64,000 nucleotides of DNA from an uncultured Flavobacteriaceae bacterium (GTDB taxonomy: Bacteria; Bacteroidota; Bacteroidia; Flavobacteriales; Flavobacteriaceae). Location: assembly GCA_947494325.1 (NCBI GenBank), contig CANLUS010000001.1:806001-870000 (forward strand). The letters are read 5' to 3'. Positions 1-9,171 of the stretch are shown in pieces (positions within the stretch are counted from its first letter, which is position 1; each line of letters starts with the position of its first letter). Below the pieces are notes generated by a model. That model saw only the letters and a program-made list of their open reading frames with translations. It had not been told where the DNA came from and did not search any database. The position numbers and the translations under genes were made by a program.

Positions 1-1
1 G

Positions 2-595
2 GCTGTTTTAGCCTTTGTTGATGAATATATTGCAACGTCCAATGAAAATATAAATAAGCAAGAAATCTTACAGCAAATAGAAAAGGCTACCGAGCAAATT
101 GAATCGAAATCAGAATCAGCGAACATTAAACCAGCCACTTCCGTAAAAGAAGACTCCAATAAGATCAAAGAAAAGCAGTCTGAGGAAGAGACAATTTTCG
201 TTCCTAAATTTGACTCTGTCAAAATTGATTTACAAAGTTTAAAATCGAATCAAATTAGCTCGAAGGAGGAATTTAGAGATGCAATCTCCGCTGATAAGAC
301 ATCGACTTTATTTGAAGATGATGAAGATACTTTTAAGAAGGAAAAGAAAACCTTAAACGACAAATTAGTAAATGATACGATTAAAGTCGGATTGAATGAT
401 AGAATTGCTTTCGTTAAACATTTATTTAATCAGAGTCAAGCCGATTTTAATAGAGTATTGTCTCAACTTAATACGTTTAACACCGAAAATGAGGCCAAAG
501 ACTTTATTTTAACGAAGGTTAAACCTGAATATAATTGGCAAGGAAAAGAAACCTACGAAGAACGTTTGATGAATTTGATTGAGCGAAAATTTTAA
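2..595 (+). CDS. Conserved hypothetical protein, 3' part only
   Basis: An open frame enters from the left edge and runs without a stop to 595, giving about 197 residues of C-terminal sequence; the true start lies outside the window. The visible N-terminal half is charged and probably disordered (rich in Lys, Glu and Ser). The last 70 residues form a compact, conserved-looking domain with the pattern LNDRIAFVKHLF followed by FNRVLSQLNTF. I do not recognise an assigned function. The DUF4254 gene follows 18 bp downstream on the same strand, so the two are probably co-transcribed. An internal ATG at 392 would give only the final domain, but the upstream frame is clearly coding. Confidence 0.7.
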   Translation, partial: AVLAFVDEYIATSNENINKQEILQQIEKATEQIESKSESANIKPATSVKEDSNKIKEKQSEEETIFVPKFDSVKIDLQSLKSNQISSKEEFRDAISADKTSTLFEDDEDTFKKEKKTLNDKLVNDTIKVGLNDRIAFVKHLFNQSQADFNRVLSQLNTFNTENEAKDFILTKVKPEYNWQGKETYEERLMNLIERKF

Positions 596-613
596 TAACC
601 GCAATAACAGGAA

Positions 614-1216
614 ATGAAAATTCAAGAATATAATATTCTATTCGATAAAGTAATTAACAAATATCATGTGTTAGATACGGTTGATCAACCATTTGAAAAT
701 CCGTATAACAAAACAGAATTGGAACACCTTTTATATAGAAAATGTTGGATCGATACCGTGCAATGGCACTACGAAGATATTATTCGTTTACCAGATATTA
801 ATCCGGTAGAAGCGCTAAAGCTAAAGCGCAAAATTGATGCCTCTAATCAGGATAGAACTGACATGGTTGAATATGTAGATAGTTATTTTTTAGATCGATT
901 CAAGAAGGTAACGGTGCAAAGTGACGCAACTATAAATACCGAAAGCCCAGCATGGGCAATAGATAGATTATCGATTTTGGCCTTGAAAATTTATCATATG
1001 AAAGAAGAAGCAAATAGAGAGAGCGCTTCTGAAATTCATAGAAAGAATTGTAAAGATAAATTAAACATATTGCTAGAACAGCGTAAAGACCTAACTACAG
1101 CAATAGATGACTTGTTATTAGACATTTCAAGAGGCACTAAATACATGAAAGTATATAAGCAGATGAAGATGTATAATGATGATGATTTAAATCCAATGTT
1201 ATACGCTAAAAAGTAA
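614..1216 (+). CDS. DUF4254 family protein
   Basis: A 200-residue soluble protein without signal peptide. It resembles the DUF4254 family of Bacteroidota: an N-terminal segment with NPYNKTELEHLLYRKCWIDT, then WHYEDIIRLPDINP, and a mostly alpha-helical remainder. No catalytic motif is visible and the family has no established function to my knowledge. An AGGAAATG context at the start supports the chosen ATG. It lies between the truncated hypothetical gene and a lipoprotein gene 13 bp downstream, so all three probably form one short operon. Confidence 0.75.
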   Translation: MKIQEYNILFDKVINKYHVLDTVDQPFENPYNKTELEHLLYRKCWIDTVQWHYEDIIRLPDINPVEALKLKRKIDASNQDRTDMVEYVDSYFLDRFKKVTVQSDATINTESPAWAIDRLSILALKIYHMKEEANRESASEIHRKNCKDKLNILLEQRKDLTTAIDDLLLDISRGTKYMKVYKQMKMYNDDDLNPMLYAKK

Positions 1217-1229
1217 CTTTGTTCACTAG

Positions 1230-2252
1230 ATGCGGTACTTGAAAAGTCATTTTATTAAGCTATTTTTTATTTTAATGATATGTTCGAGTTGTGAAGTAAC
1301 ATATCGCACAGTATCATTTACTGAAAAAAATAGTCCGCCAAAACCTGATTTTCATGATGAAGTAAATTGGGCAGTATTACCTTCGAAGTATACGAAAAAA
1401 CTGGAAGAAGTAACCAGTGATGCTGCCGAAGATTTAAAAGCTGATGTATTTTATGTCTACCCTACACTGATTACCGATAAAAAAGACACGCGTTGGAATA
1501 GTTCTATAAATGATGTTGAGCAGCAAGAAAAGGTGTTGAACAAAGCAGTACATTTTCAAGCCTCAGCATGGGCTGCTTCTGGAAAGGTATATGTTCCATA
1601 CTATCGACAAGCACATATAAGATCATATCGAATGCTGGAGAATGGAGGTACAGAAGCTTTAATGTTGGCATATAGTGATGTGAAAGCGGCATTTGAAGTG
1701 TATTTAAAAAAATACAATCAAGGAAGGCCTATCATAATAGCGAGTCATAGTCAAGGAACAACTCATACGCGCTTATTATTAAAAGATTTCTTTGATGATA
1801 AACCCTTGCAGAAACAGCTAGTGGCTGCGTATCTTATCGGTATCGGTATCGATAAAAATGAATTTAAAACAATTAAACCGATGATTCAAGCCAGCGAAAC
1901 GGGAGGATTTGTCTCTTGGAATACCTATAAGAAAAACAAACTTCCTAAAAAATACGACCGGTGGTATAAAGGAAAAGTAAGTTCAAATCCAGTTACCTGG
2001 GACACTTCAAGGAGTAGCTCTAGAGATGAGCATAAAGGCTTCTTATTTAGTAATGATAAGATCTATGATAAAGCGCTGAAATTACACGTAATTGATGGAA
2101 TGGTATGGACAACATTACCTCGTTTTCCTTTACGTGTATTTATCATGTTTAAGAAAAATTATCATATTGGCGACGTAAACTTGTTTTGGAAAGATATCCA
2201 AGAAAATGCCGTATTAAGAACCAATAGTTGGTTTGAAAAACAAAGAAATTAA
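1230..2252 (+). CDS. DUF3089-type alpha/beta-hydrolase-like lipoprotein
   Basis: 340 residues. The N-terminus is a lipoprotein signal (hydrophobic stretch then ICSSC lipobox near residue 21). The body matches the DUF3089 family: ADVFYVYPTLI, and a nucleophile-elbow-like SHSQG with Ser at about residue 174, as in serine esterases/lipases. The substrate is unknown; a cell-envelope esterase is plausible but inferred. Its stop codon overlaps the 3' end of the convergent ArsC-like gene by 4 bp. Confidence 0.75.
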   Translation: MRYLKSHFIKLFFILMICSSCEVTYRTVSFTEKNSPPKPDFHDEVNWAVLPSKYTKKLEEVTSDAAEDLKADVFYVYPTLITDKKDTRWNSSINDVEQQEKVLNKAVHFQASAWAASGKVYVPYYRQAHIRSYRMLENGGTEALMLAYSDVKAAFEVYLKKYNQGRPIIIASHSQGTTHTRLLLKDFFDDKPLQKQLVAAYLIGIGIDKNEFKTIKPMIQASETGGFVSWNTYKKNKLPKKYDRWYKGKVSSNPVTWDTSRSSSRDEHKGFLFSNDKIYDKALKLHVIDGMVWTTLPRFPLRVFIMFKKNYHIGDVNLFWKDIQENAVLRTNSWFEKQRN

Positions 2253-2596
2253 TTGAGAAAAGCTACAAGATTTTCTACATTTTTTTTAGAGTTTCCAATA
2301 AATATTTTTTCATCAACTATGACGACAGGTCTTTTCAAAAAGGTATATTCTTCTAGGATAAGCTGCCGATAATCTTGTTCCGTTAAGGTTTGATTTTTTA
2401 AATCCATGGCAGCATATTTTTTCGATCGTCTGCTAAAGAGCGCCTCGTAACTTTTAGAAATGGCATGCAATTCCTCTAATTGTTTTACTGTAATGGGTTG
2501 TGTTTTTATTTCTTGCAAGTCAAAACCATCAAGTGGAATTTGTTTTAAAATACGTTTACATGTATCACAAGTTTTCAAATAATATATTTTTTTCAT
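2249..2596 (-). CDS. ArsC/Spx-like reductase-family protein
   Basis: 115 residues with a thioredoxin-like fold pattern of the ArsC/Spx/YffB group: an early TCDTCKR motif (Cys10 and Cys13), then RRSKKYAAM and a late RPVVIVDEKIFIG segment. Length is typical. The CxxC arrangement is closer to Spx/YffB-type proteins than to a dedicated arsenate reductase, and there are no arsenic genes nearby, so arsenate resistance should not be assumed. It stands alone and converges with the DUF3089 gene. Confidence 0.75.
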   Translation of the reverse strand: MKKIYYLKTCDTCKRILKQIPLDGFDLQEIKTQPITVKQLEELHAISKSYEALFSRRSKKYAAMDLKNQTLTEQDYRQLILEEYTFLKRPVVIVDEKIFIGNSKKNVENLVAFLN

Positions 2597-2662
2597 GTTG
2601 TCTCACTTAATTTAACAAGTTGTAGTTTTTTACAAAATGCCGTTTCAAGTCATAAAAATAAA

Positions 2663-2692
2663 TTGTTTTCAAGAGAAAAAGCAATACTTTTA
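2663..2692 (+). promoter_or_regulatory. Candidate Bacteroidota promoter for the DinB-like gene
   Basis: TTG at 2663-2665, 19 bp, then TACTTTTA at 2685-2692, close to the TTG / TAnnTTTG consensus. Transcription would begin near 2699, which places the ATG at 2692 inside the promoter and favours the ATG at 2710. Confidence 0.4.
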
Positions 2693-2709
2693 TGGCAAAT
2701 TTGATATTT

Positions 2710-3165
2710 ATGAACAAACAGTTCGAAATTTTAAAAGCAAATAGGGTTTTGATTCTTAAGATAATTGAGAACTTAAGTTTAGAGCAGCTCAATAAGATAC
2801 CAAATGGATTTAAAAATAACATTGTTTGGAATCTTGCACATTTAACAGTTACTCAGCAGTTGTTATGTTATGAAAAATCTGGTTTGTCTACTTTAGTATC
2901 AACCGATACGATAACATCTTACAAAAAGGGAACCGCTCCTGGTAAAGATGTTTCTAAAGAAGAGTTCGAACATTTGAAAGTTGAATTTTTACAATTACCC
3001 AACAAGTTTGCCGAAGATTTCAGGTCAAATGTATTTACGACATATAATAGTTATACCACAAGCGCAAATGTTACGCTAAATAATATTCAAGATGCTCTAG
3101 AATTCAATAATTTTCATGAAGGAATTCATTTAGGAGCGATAATGTCACTAAAAAAATTAGTTTAA
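2710..3165 (+). CDS. DinB-like superfamily protein
   Basis: About 151 residues from the ATG at 2710; an in-frame ATG at 2692 exists but overlaps the likely -7 promoter element. The sequence fits the DinB/YfiT four-helix bundle: an early helix with LSLEQLNKIP, the metal-ligand-type NIVWNLAHLTVTQQ, and a late FHEGIHLGAIMSLKKL. These proteins often bind a divalent metal through three His; candidates here are in NLAHL, FHEG and IHLG. The exact reaction is unknown. The gene ends 3 bp before the antiporter gene, suggesting co-transcription. Confidence 0.75.
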   Translation: MNKQFEILKANRVLILKIIENLSLEQLNKIPNGFKNNIVWNLAHLTVTQQLLCYEKSGLSTLVSTDTITSYKKGTAPGKDVSKEEFEHLKVEFLQLPNKFAEDFRSNVFTTYNSYTTSANVTLNNIQDALEFNNFHEGIHLGAIMSLKKLV

Positions 3166-3168
3166 TTT

Positions 3169-4401
3169 ATGGATTATTTTGCAATTGCTACTGTGCTTAT
3201 CGTTTTGTCGGCTGTTTTTGGGTACATCAATACGAAATTTATAAAACTACCAGATACCATTGGTTTGATGGTCATTACTATACTGTTTACCTTCGCCGTA
3301 TTTGTATTGAGTTATTTTGATAGTACATTGCTTGAAAAAGAAATAGAGCTTATCACATCCATAGATTTTAAAACAGTATTATTAGATGTAATGTTGAGTT
3401 TTTTACTCTTTGCGGGGGCTTTGCACACCAACTTTCAACAATTAAAAATACAGCGTAAACCAATCCTGATTTTTGCGACTCTCGGAACCTTAGTTTCGAC
3501 ATTTTTGTCTGGAATATTAGTCTATTATGTATTGCAATTAATTGGATTTCCTGTTGATTTCATTTATTGTTTGTTGTTTGGTGCTCTCATATCTCCAACC
3601 GACCCTATAGCTGTCTTGGGGATTATGAAAAAAGTAGGTGCTCCGAAAAAGTTGGAAACCAAGATTGTAGGAGAATCGTTATTTAATGATGGGGTAGGTG
3701 TTGTTATTTTCTTGACTATTTACCAAATAGCGAAAGGGGGAACTGAGATTTCTGTTGGTCATATTGCCGAATTATTTTTGGTAGAAGTCCTTGGCGGAAT
3801 TGCGCTAGGACTGGCAATAGGTTGGATTACTTATCGGTTGATGAAGAGTATTGACGATTATGATATTGAAGTGATTATTACCCTAGCAGCGGTTATGGGA
3901 GGTACAATGTTGGCTCAACAATTTCATGTATCGGCTCCCTTAGCAATGGTAACGGCTGGATTAGTAGTAGGTAACGATACCATTCGAAGTACTTCGATGA
4001 GTGAACTTACCGAGCAATACGTCGATAAGTTTTGGGAACTCATAGATGTATTACTAAATACAATCCTGTTTGTGATGATTGGTATGGAAATTCTAATCTT
4101 AACTTTTGACGGGAAATTCATTTTAGCTGGTTTTATTATAATTCCAGTGCTATTATTGGCCAGATACATCTCACTATTGTTGCCGATTAAGCTATATGCT
4201 AAGAAGTTGGATTTTGTTCCGAAAACAAATTTAATTATGACTTGGGGAGGTTTAAGAGGAGGAATATCAATTGCATTAGCGTTGAGTCTTACCGAAGTAA
4301 TGGAGCGGGATTTATTTTTAGTAATTACTTATATAGTAGTAGTATTTTCGATCATAGTACAAGGGTTAACTGTTGGAAAATTAATAAAAAAGTTTGCATA
4401 G
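3169..4401 (+). CDS. NhaP-type (CPA1) Na+/H+ antiporter
   Basis: 410 residues with about 12 hydrophobic segments. Family hallmarks are visible: [18 protein letters not shown], then [16 protein letters not shown] (the Asn-Asp pair of the ion-binding site) and a late [17 protein letters not shown]. This is typical of CPA1 monovalent cation/proton antiporters of the inner membrane, used for pH and sodium homeostasis, which suits a marine bacterium. There is no long cytoplasmic regulatory tail. It starts 3 bp after the DinB-like gene. Confidence 0.88.
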   Translation: MDYFAIATVLIVLSAVFGYINTKFIKLPDTIGLMVITILFTFAVFVLSYFDSTLLEKEIELITSIDFKTVLLDVMLSFLLFAGALHTNFQQLKIQRKPILIFATLGTLVSTFLSGILVYYVLQLIGFPVDFIYCLLFGALISPTDPIAVLGIMKKVGAPKKLETKIVGESLFNDGVGVVIFLTIYQIAKGGTEISVGHIAELFLVEVLGGIALGLAIGWITYRLMKSIDDYDIEVIITLAAVMGGTMLAQQFHVSAPLAMVTAGLVVGNDTIRSTSMSELTEQYVDKFWELIDVLLNTILFVMIGMEILILTFDGKFILAGFIIIPVLLLARYISLLLPIKLYAKKLDFVPKTNLIMTWGGLRGGISIALALSLTEVMERDLFLVITYIVVVFSIIVQGLTVGKLIKKFA

Positions 4402-4457
4402 CCATAAAATGTAAGGTTCATGTGATTTAATAGACTTAAAGCGAAAAATTTAAAGGA

Positions 4458-5603
4458 ATGAAATTCAATACCAAAACAATACATGGAGGCCAAGAACATG
4501 ATCCAGCAACTGGCGCAGTGATGCCTCCAATATATCAAACATCTACGTATGCTCAAAGTAGCCCCGGAAAACACAAGGGCTATGAATATTCACGAGCTGC
4601 AAATCCAACAAGGACAGCCTTAGAGAATAATTTTGCCTCTATTGAAAACGGAACACATGGTTTTGCTTTTTCTTCAGGTTTGGCGGCAATAGATTGCGTT
4701 TTGAAACTATTGAATCCAGGAGACGAAGTAATAGCTGGAGATGATTTGTACGGAGGAACCTACAGAATGTTTACGCGCATGTTTGAAAAATATGGGTTAA
4801 AATTTCATTTTGTAAATATGGAAGAATCAGCAAATGTTGAAGCCCTGATGAACAGCAATACGAAACTCATATGGATTGAAACGCCAACAAATCCTTTAAT
4901 GAAAATCGCAGATATTGATAAGATATCGAAAATAGTAAAAAGAAAGGACTCGAATGTATTAGTTGCAGTGGATAATACCTTTGCGACTCCTTATTTACAA
5001 CTCCCTCTAGATTTAGGAGCTGATATTGTGATGCATTCAGCCACTAAATATTTAGGCGGCCATTCAGATTTAGTCATGGGTGCTTTGATGGTAAAAGATC
5101 AACAGTTAGCGGAAGAATTGCATTTTATTCAGTTTGCCGGTGGCGCCGTTGCTGGTCCACAAGACAGTTTTTTAGCTTTGAGAGGAATAAAAACCCTACA
5201 TATACGAATGCAGCGTCATTGTGAAAACGGAATGGCAATTGCTAAATATTTGGAAACACACCCAAAAATTGCAGAAGTTTTTTATCCAGGGTTAGAAAGT
5301 GATAAGAGTCATCATATTGCAAAAAAACAAATGAAAGATTTTGGCGGAATGGTTTCTTTTAAACTCAAAGAAGAGAGTGAGGCCGCGGCCTTTAAAATTT
5401 TAGAGAGCTTTAAAGTATTTACCTTGGCAGAATCTTTAGGGGGTGTAGAAAGCCTGGTGAATCATCCAATCACTATGACGCATGCTTCAATTCCTGCAAA
5501 GGAGAGAGAAAAAATAGGAATTACAAATTCTTTAATAAGACTAAGCGTTGGTATTGAAGATATTGATGACTTATTAGCAGATCTTAAACGGGCGCTACAA
5601 TAG
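4458..5603 (+). CDS. metB: Cystathionine gamma-synthase / gamma-lyase family PLP enzyme
   Basis: 381 residues, full length for the Cys/Met-metabolism PLP family (fold type I). Seen: ETPTNPLMKI, the cofactor Asp in AVDNTFATPYL, and the Schiff-base Lys197 in HSATKYLGGHSD. C-terminal SLGGVESLVNHP and RLSVGIEDIDDL are also family-typical. Family knowledge: these enzymes perform gamma-replacement (MetB) or gamma-elimination (cystathionine gamma-lyase) and sequence inspection alone cannot separate them. It is probably a single-gene unit followed by a strong hairpin. Confidence 0.8.
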   Translation: MKFNTKTIHGGQEHDPATGAVMPPIYQTSTYAQSSPGKHKGYEYSRAANPTRTALENNFASIENGTHGFAFSSGLAAIDCVLKLLNPGDEVIAGDDLYGGTYRMFTRMFEKYGLKFHFVNMEESANVEALMNSNTKLIWIETPTNPLMKIADIDKISKIVKRKDSNVLVAVDNTFATPYLQLPLDLGADIVMHSATKYLGGHSDLVMGALMVKDQQLAEELHFIQFAGGAVAGPQDSFLALRGIKTLHIRMQRHCENGMAIAKYLETHPKIAEVFYPGLESDKSHHIAKKQMKDFGGMVSFKLKEESEAAAFKILESFKVFTLAESLGGVESLVNHPITMTHASIPAKEREKIGITNSLIRLSVGIEDIDDLLADLKRALQ

Positions 5604-5626
5604 ACATACAGCTTTAAATCAAAAAA

Positions 5627-5657
5627 CCCATTCTTTATTCAGAAAATAGAGAATGGG
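5627..5657 (+). terminator. Hairpin downstream of metB-like gene
   Basis: A 13-bp stem begins CCCATTCT and closes with AGAATGGG, containing one G.U pair and a 5-nt loop. It lies between convergent genes, and the A-run before it gives a U-run on the minus-strand transcript, so it may serve the MORN gene better than metB. Confidence 0.55.
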
Positions 5658-5734
5658 AAATTGCTATGAAAAAGGGAAACCATTTAAAGTCTCCTATCTT
5701 TTGGTCGTATTATTCTTTACAAACTTACAAATAG

Positions 5735-6316
5735 CTATCCTTTAGGCTTGAATGCATATGAATTTTGGTTGATACCAGTGCCACTTACATACTGATTATT
5801 AATATACCGACCACCAATATTCACACTTTCTTTATAGTAAAAATTAGCGATACCATGTTTTAAGTTATTTTGCCAAGTACCTTCATAAATACTACCATTT
5901 TTATAATAATATAATCCATAACCACTTCTAACACCATGGCTGTAATTTCCCATGTATTTGGAGCCATCTTTCCAGATGTATTGACCCTGCCCATGCCTTT
6001 TATCATCTTCCCAATCACCACTGTAAACATCTCCATTAGTCCATTTATAACTACCTTCACCGTGTCTTAAACCATTTTTCCAAGCGCCATAATAAGTCCC
6101 ACTAGTATAATTCATAGTTCCAGTGCCATTCTCACAATTACCAGTAATACAAACTGGTTCTCGAACAATTTTTTGTTCTTTCTTTTCTGATAAATCTGTC
6201 GTTACCATATCTGACGAAACCTCTTTATTCATCACATCCTCACTTTTTGATTGTTCTTTAACTTGACCATAAAGTCCGATGGGAAGTAATAATAACAGCG
6301 TAATTAATTTTTTCAT
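5735..6316 (-). CDS. Secreted MORN-repeat protein
   Basis: 193 residues. An N-terminal signal peptide (MKKLITLLLLLPIGLYGQ) is followed by a charged linker to about residue 55, then about five MORN repeats of the YxGxWxxGxxHGxGxxxxxxG type (for example YYGAWKNGLRHGEGSY and YSGDWEDDKRHGQGQY). Bacterial MORN proteins are mostly uncharacterised; the repeats can mediate protein or lipid contacts. It is monocistronic, between a terminator hairpin and a divergent TlpA-like gene. No enzymatic domain is present. Confidence 0.85.
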   Translation of the reverse strand: MKKLITLLLLLPIGLYGQVKEQSKSEDVMNKEVSSDMVTTDLSEKKEQKIVREPVCITGNCENGTGTMNYTSGTYYGAWKNGLRHGEGSYKWTNGDVYSGDWEDDKRHGQGQYIWKDGSKYMGNYSHGVRSGYGLYYYKNGSIYEGTWQNNLKHGIANFYYKESVNIGGRYINNQYVSGTGINQNSYAFKPKG

Positions 6317-6453
6317 ATTGTTCGCTTATTTAAAACATAGTATTACTATAACGCAAAAAACATGTGAAATAGTATTGACTTGTTGCTTGATAATGAATTA
6401 TTTATAAAATAAGTTAAATTTATTATAAAAGTACATTTTATTATGCTAACTAA

Positions 6454-7002
6454 ATGCTTGTTTATATATTTTTGTATATGAGATATTCTAGAATATATAC
6501 CTTTTTTATTATTATTTGTTGTGTACTCATTATTACTTCCTGTAAGAATGAAACTGACAGGGCGAAGGAGACTAATGAAAATGATGTAATAGAAGTTTAT
6601 AATTTTAATCAGTTAAAACCTCTATTGAATAAAAGCAATGATGACAAAATTCACGTGGTTAATTTTTGGGCAACCTGGTGTGCTCCGTGTGTAAAAGAAT
6701 TACCTTATTTTGAAGAACTGCAAGCGAATAATAAAGATGTTGAGGTGGTTTTAGTAAGTCTTGATTTTCCAGATAAGTTTGAATCTCAATTAATACCGTT
6801 CGTAAAAGAGAAAAATTTAGGTTCTCAGGTGATTTTGTTAGATGATCCAAATGAAAATGAATGGATTGCCGAGATTGATGATGCTTGGCAAGGAGCATTA
6901 CCTGCAACGCTAATATACACTGACACTAAAAGAACCTTTTATGCACAATCTTTTACACGCGAAGACTTGTTAAAAGAAATAGAAAAATTCACTAAAATTT
7001 GA
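6454..7002 (+). CDS. TlpA/ResA-like thioredoxin-fold lipoprotein
   Basis: Up to 182 residues. A hydrophobic N-terminus ends in a lipobox-like IITSC, predicting a periplasm-facing lipoprotein. The catalytic motif NFWATWCAPCVKELPYF is a clear WCxPC thioredoxin/TlpA active site, and a cis-Pro region LPATLIYTD is visible. The expected role is reduction or isomerisation of disulfides, for example in cytochrome maturation. The start is uncertain: an in-frame ATG at 6478 gives a more compact signal peptide. It ends 4 bp before another thioredoxin-fold gene and the two are almost certainly co-transcribed. Confidence 0.85.
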   Translation: MLVYIFLYMRYSRIYTFFIIICCVLIITSCKNETDRAKETNENDVIEVYNFNQLKPLLNKSNDDKIHVVNFWATWCAPCVKELPYFEELQANNKDVEVVLVSLDFPDKFESQLIPFVKEKNLGSQVILLDDPNENEWIAEIDDAWQGALPATLIYTDTKRTFYAQSFTREDLLKEIEKFTKI

Positions 7003-7006
7003 TACG

Positions 7007-7630
7007 ATGAAAAAATTAAAGATTCTTATTATTACTCTTACGGTAATTGCTGTTTCTGCATTTACAAGTGAGAACGACTTGATGATTATGAAAGATGGAT
7101 ATAAAGTCGGTGATATTGCGACCGATTTTAGCTTGAAAAATATTGACGGGGAAATGGTGTCTTTAGCCGATTTTAAAGAGGCGAAAGGATTTATTGTCGT
7201 TTTTACCTGTAATACATGTCCAGTTTCCGTTAGAAACGAAGAAAGGATACTTGCTTTAGATAAAAAATATAAAGCCTTAGGGTATCCAGTAATTGCAATT
7301 AACCCTAATAATCCAGCAGTGCAGCCAGGAGATAGTTATGCTTTAATGAAAGTGAGAGCGAAAGAAAAGAAGTTTACATTTCCGTATTTATTTGATGATG
7401 GTCAAAAAATATTTCCTCAATATGGAGCTACAGCTACACCTCATACCTATATTTTGAAAAAAGAGAAGGAAGGTTTACGGGTAAAGTATATTGGCGGAAT
7501 AGATGACAGTTCGCGAAATGCAGCTAATGTGAAATCAAAATATGTAGAAGATGCTGTTGACGCCTTATTGGCTAACAAAGAAATAAAAGTGACTTCAACA
7601 AGAGCCATTGGATGTTCTATTAAAGTATAA
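7007..7630 (+). CDS. Exported AhpC/TSA-like thioredoxin-family protein
   Basis: 207 residues with a Sec signal peptide (KILIITLTVIAVSAFTS). The redoxin fold is shown by VGDIATDFSLKNIDGEMVSL and VVFTCNTCPVSVRNEERI, where CNTCP holds two Cys in a CxxC pair. It belongs to the group of thioredoxin-family proteins often found next to TlpA-like lipoproteins in Flavobacteriia. The two genes probably act together in envelope thiol chemistry, but the partner substrate is unknown. Confidence 0.82.
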   Translation: MKKLKILIITLTVIAVSAFTSENDLMIMKDGYKVGDIATDFSLKNIDGEMVSLADFKEAKGFIVVFTCNTCPVSVRNEERILALDKKYKALGYPVIAINPNNPAVQPGDSYALMKVRAKEKKFTFPYLFDDGQKIFPQYGATATPHTYILKKEKEGLRVKYIGGIDDSSRNAANVKSKYVEDAVDALLANKEIKVTSTRAIGCSIKV

Positions 7631-7693
7631 TTTCTACATAAAAATAATGAATTGATAATGTGATTGCGTTTCTTTTAATACATTTGAATTAAG

Positions 7694-8770
7694 ATGAACG
7701 TTTACAAGATTATTGGTTTAATGTCGGGGACTTCCCTCGACGGGTTAGATTTGGCTTATTGTCATATTGAACAAAATAATGAACAATGGCAATACGAAAT
7801 TGTAAAAACAAAGAGTATTTCTTACAACGAAGAAATGCGATTGAAATTGCAAAATGCCTTACAGCTTGCCGCGGACGAATTATTAACCTTTAACGCCAGT
7901 TACGGAAATTGGTTAGGAGAGCAGTGTAAAGTATTCATAGACGAATACGGATTGCAAGTGGATGCAATTTCTAGTCATGGCCATACGGTACATCATCAAC
8001 CAGAAAATGGTTTTACTTATCAGATAGGTTCTGGCCAACATTTAGCAAATATTTCTGGACATAGAGTTATCTGTGACTTTAGAACTAATGATGTGGCGTT
8101 AGGTGGACAAGGAGCTCCGTTGGTACCGATAGGTGATCAATTGCTATTCAATCACTTTGATTTTTGTTTGAACCTTGGGGGAATTAGCAATATTTCCTTT
8201 AATCATCAAGGAAAAAGGATTGCATACGATATTGGTTTGGCGAATATGATTTTAAATTATATCGTTCAAAAAATTGATCTATCCTATGATAATGATGGAT
8301 TAATGGCCAGTCGTGGAGTTTTAAATGATGAAATGTTAAAGCGGTTAAACGATCTGGAGTATTATGAATTATCCTTTCCTAAATCTACCGGATATGAATG
8401 GTTTATAAAAGAAGTAGTTCCAATAGTCGAAACTACCGATGATACCATCGAAAATTTATTACATACAGCCGTGCATCATATTAGCGATCAGATAGTGCAT
8501 CAATTGCGGAGGTATTCGACAATACCCAAAGGTAAATTATTTATAACCGGAGGAGGTGCATTAAACTCGTTTTTGATGAAAACGATACAATCAAAATTGG
8601 ATGGCACTATTAAAATAGTTACTTCAGATAAAACGCTCATAGAATTTAAAGAAGCGCTCGTTTTTGCACTCATGGGAGTATTACGACTAGAACAGAAAAT
8701 AAATGTCTTAAGCTCCGTGACAGGAGCTAGCAAAGATTCTTCTAGTGGAGTTGTCTATGAACCAATTTAA
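7694..8770 (+). CDS. anmK: Anhydro-N-acetylmuramic acid kinase
   Basis: 358 residues, normal length. N-terminal GLMSGTSLDGLDLAYC is the AnmK signature for ATP/sugar binding; SSHGHTVHHQP, CDFRTNDVALGGQGAPLVP and FITGGGALN are further conserved blocks. AnmK phosphorylates and opens 1,6-anhydro-MurNAc released from recycled peptidoglycan, giving MurNAc-6-phosphate, in the cytoplasm. The gene stands alone on the plus strand and ends at a shared hairpin with the phasin-like genes coming from the other side. Confidence 0.93.
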   Translation: MNVYKIIGLMSGTSLDGLDLAYCHIEQNNEQWQYEIVKTKSISYNEEMRLKLQNALQLAADELLTFNASYGNWLGEQCKVFIDEYGLQVDAISSHGHTVHHQPENGFTYQIGSGQHLANISGHRVICDFRTNDVALGGQGAPLVPIGDQLLFNHFDFCLNLGGISNISFNHQGKRIAYDIGLANMILNYIVQKIDLSYDNDGLMASRGVLNDEMLKRLNDLEYYELSFPKSTGYEWFIKEVVPIVETTDDTIENLLHTAVHHISDQIVHQLRRYSTIPKGKLFITGGGALNSFLMKTIQSKLDGTIKIVTSDKTLIEFKEALVFALMGVLRLEQKINVLSSVTGASKDSSSGVVYEPI

Positions 8771-8795
8771 GCTAGATCAATCTTATATAAAAAAA

Positions 8796-8823
8796 CCAAG
8801 CTATATCCTATAGTATAGCTTGG
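8796..8823. terminator. Bidirectional terminator between anmK and the lipid island
   Basis: CCAAGCTATA and TATAGCTTGG form a 10-bp stem with an 8-nt loop. It lies in the 84-bp gap between the convergent genes. The A-run before the stem gives a U-run for the minus-strand transcript. Confidence 0.65.
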
Positions 8824-8854
8824 CTTATCAATGTCTATTTAAAAATTATAATCT

Positions 8855-9145
8855 CTAAGCGAACAATTTTGTAAATCTTTTTTTGCCTTGCTTCAATTGT
8901 CCTTTAAAAGTATCTAATGCATCAAAAACGATGTCTTGTTGATTAGATGCTAATTTAAATCCACTTGTGATTGCTTTTGTAGACACTTTTTGCCATTGTT
9001 CAGCGATTGTTAATGACTCATTAATTAGTTCTTCTGTCGACTGTAATGCTATGCTATTAACATTCTTTACACTATTTTTAGTCGTATCTAAAAGGATAGC
9101 AACCTTGTTCTTAACTGTTACTATTTTTGATTTTCTTTCTCTCAT
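8855..9145 (-). CDS. Small phasin-like protein A
   Basis: 96 residues, helical and Lys-rich, with no signal peptide. It is a clear paralogue of the 10209-10484 protein: both share the order ALxSTEE, then WQ(K/D)xSxKA, GxKLAxxQQDIxF and KGxxxxGxKR. This amphipathic helical layout resembles phasins, which coat storage granules or lipid droplets, but I cannot assign a named family. It starts 26 bp after the H1-tailed protein and may be its operon partner. A granule-surface role is inferred from the paralogues and from the lipid-synthesis genes upstream. Confidence 0.6.
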   Translation of the reverse strand: MRERKSKIVTVKNKVAILLDTTKNSVKNVNSIALQSTEELINESLTIAEQWQKVSTKAITSGFKLASNQQDIVFDALDTFKGQLKQGKKRFTKLFA

Positions 9146-9171
9146 CTATATACTATTAAAATGTGATGTTA

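Noticed and set aside
2249-2596. Arsenate-resistance gene
   Set aside because: The CxxC pattern is Spx/YffB-like and no other arsenic gene is nearby.
2607-2822. 71-codon minus-strand ORF
   Set aside because: It overlaps the DinB-like gene and its promoter and resembles no protein.
6467-6474. TATTTTTG as -7 box of the TlpA-like gene
   Set aside because: It matches the consensus but lies between the two candidate start codons and has no clear TTG at the right distance, so it cannot be placed confidently.
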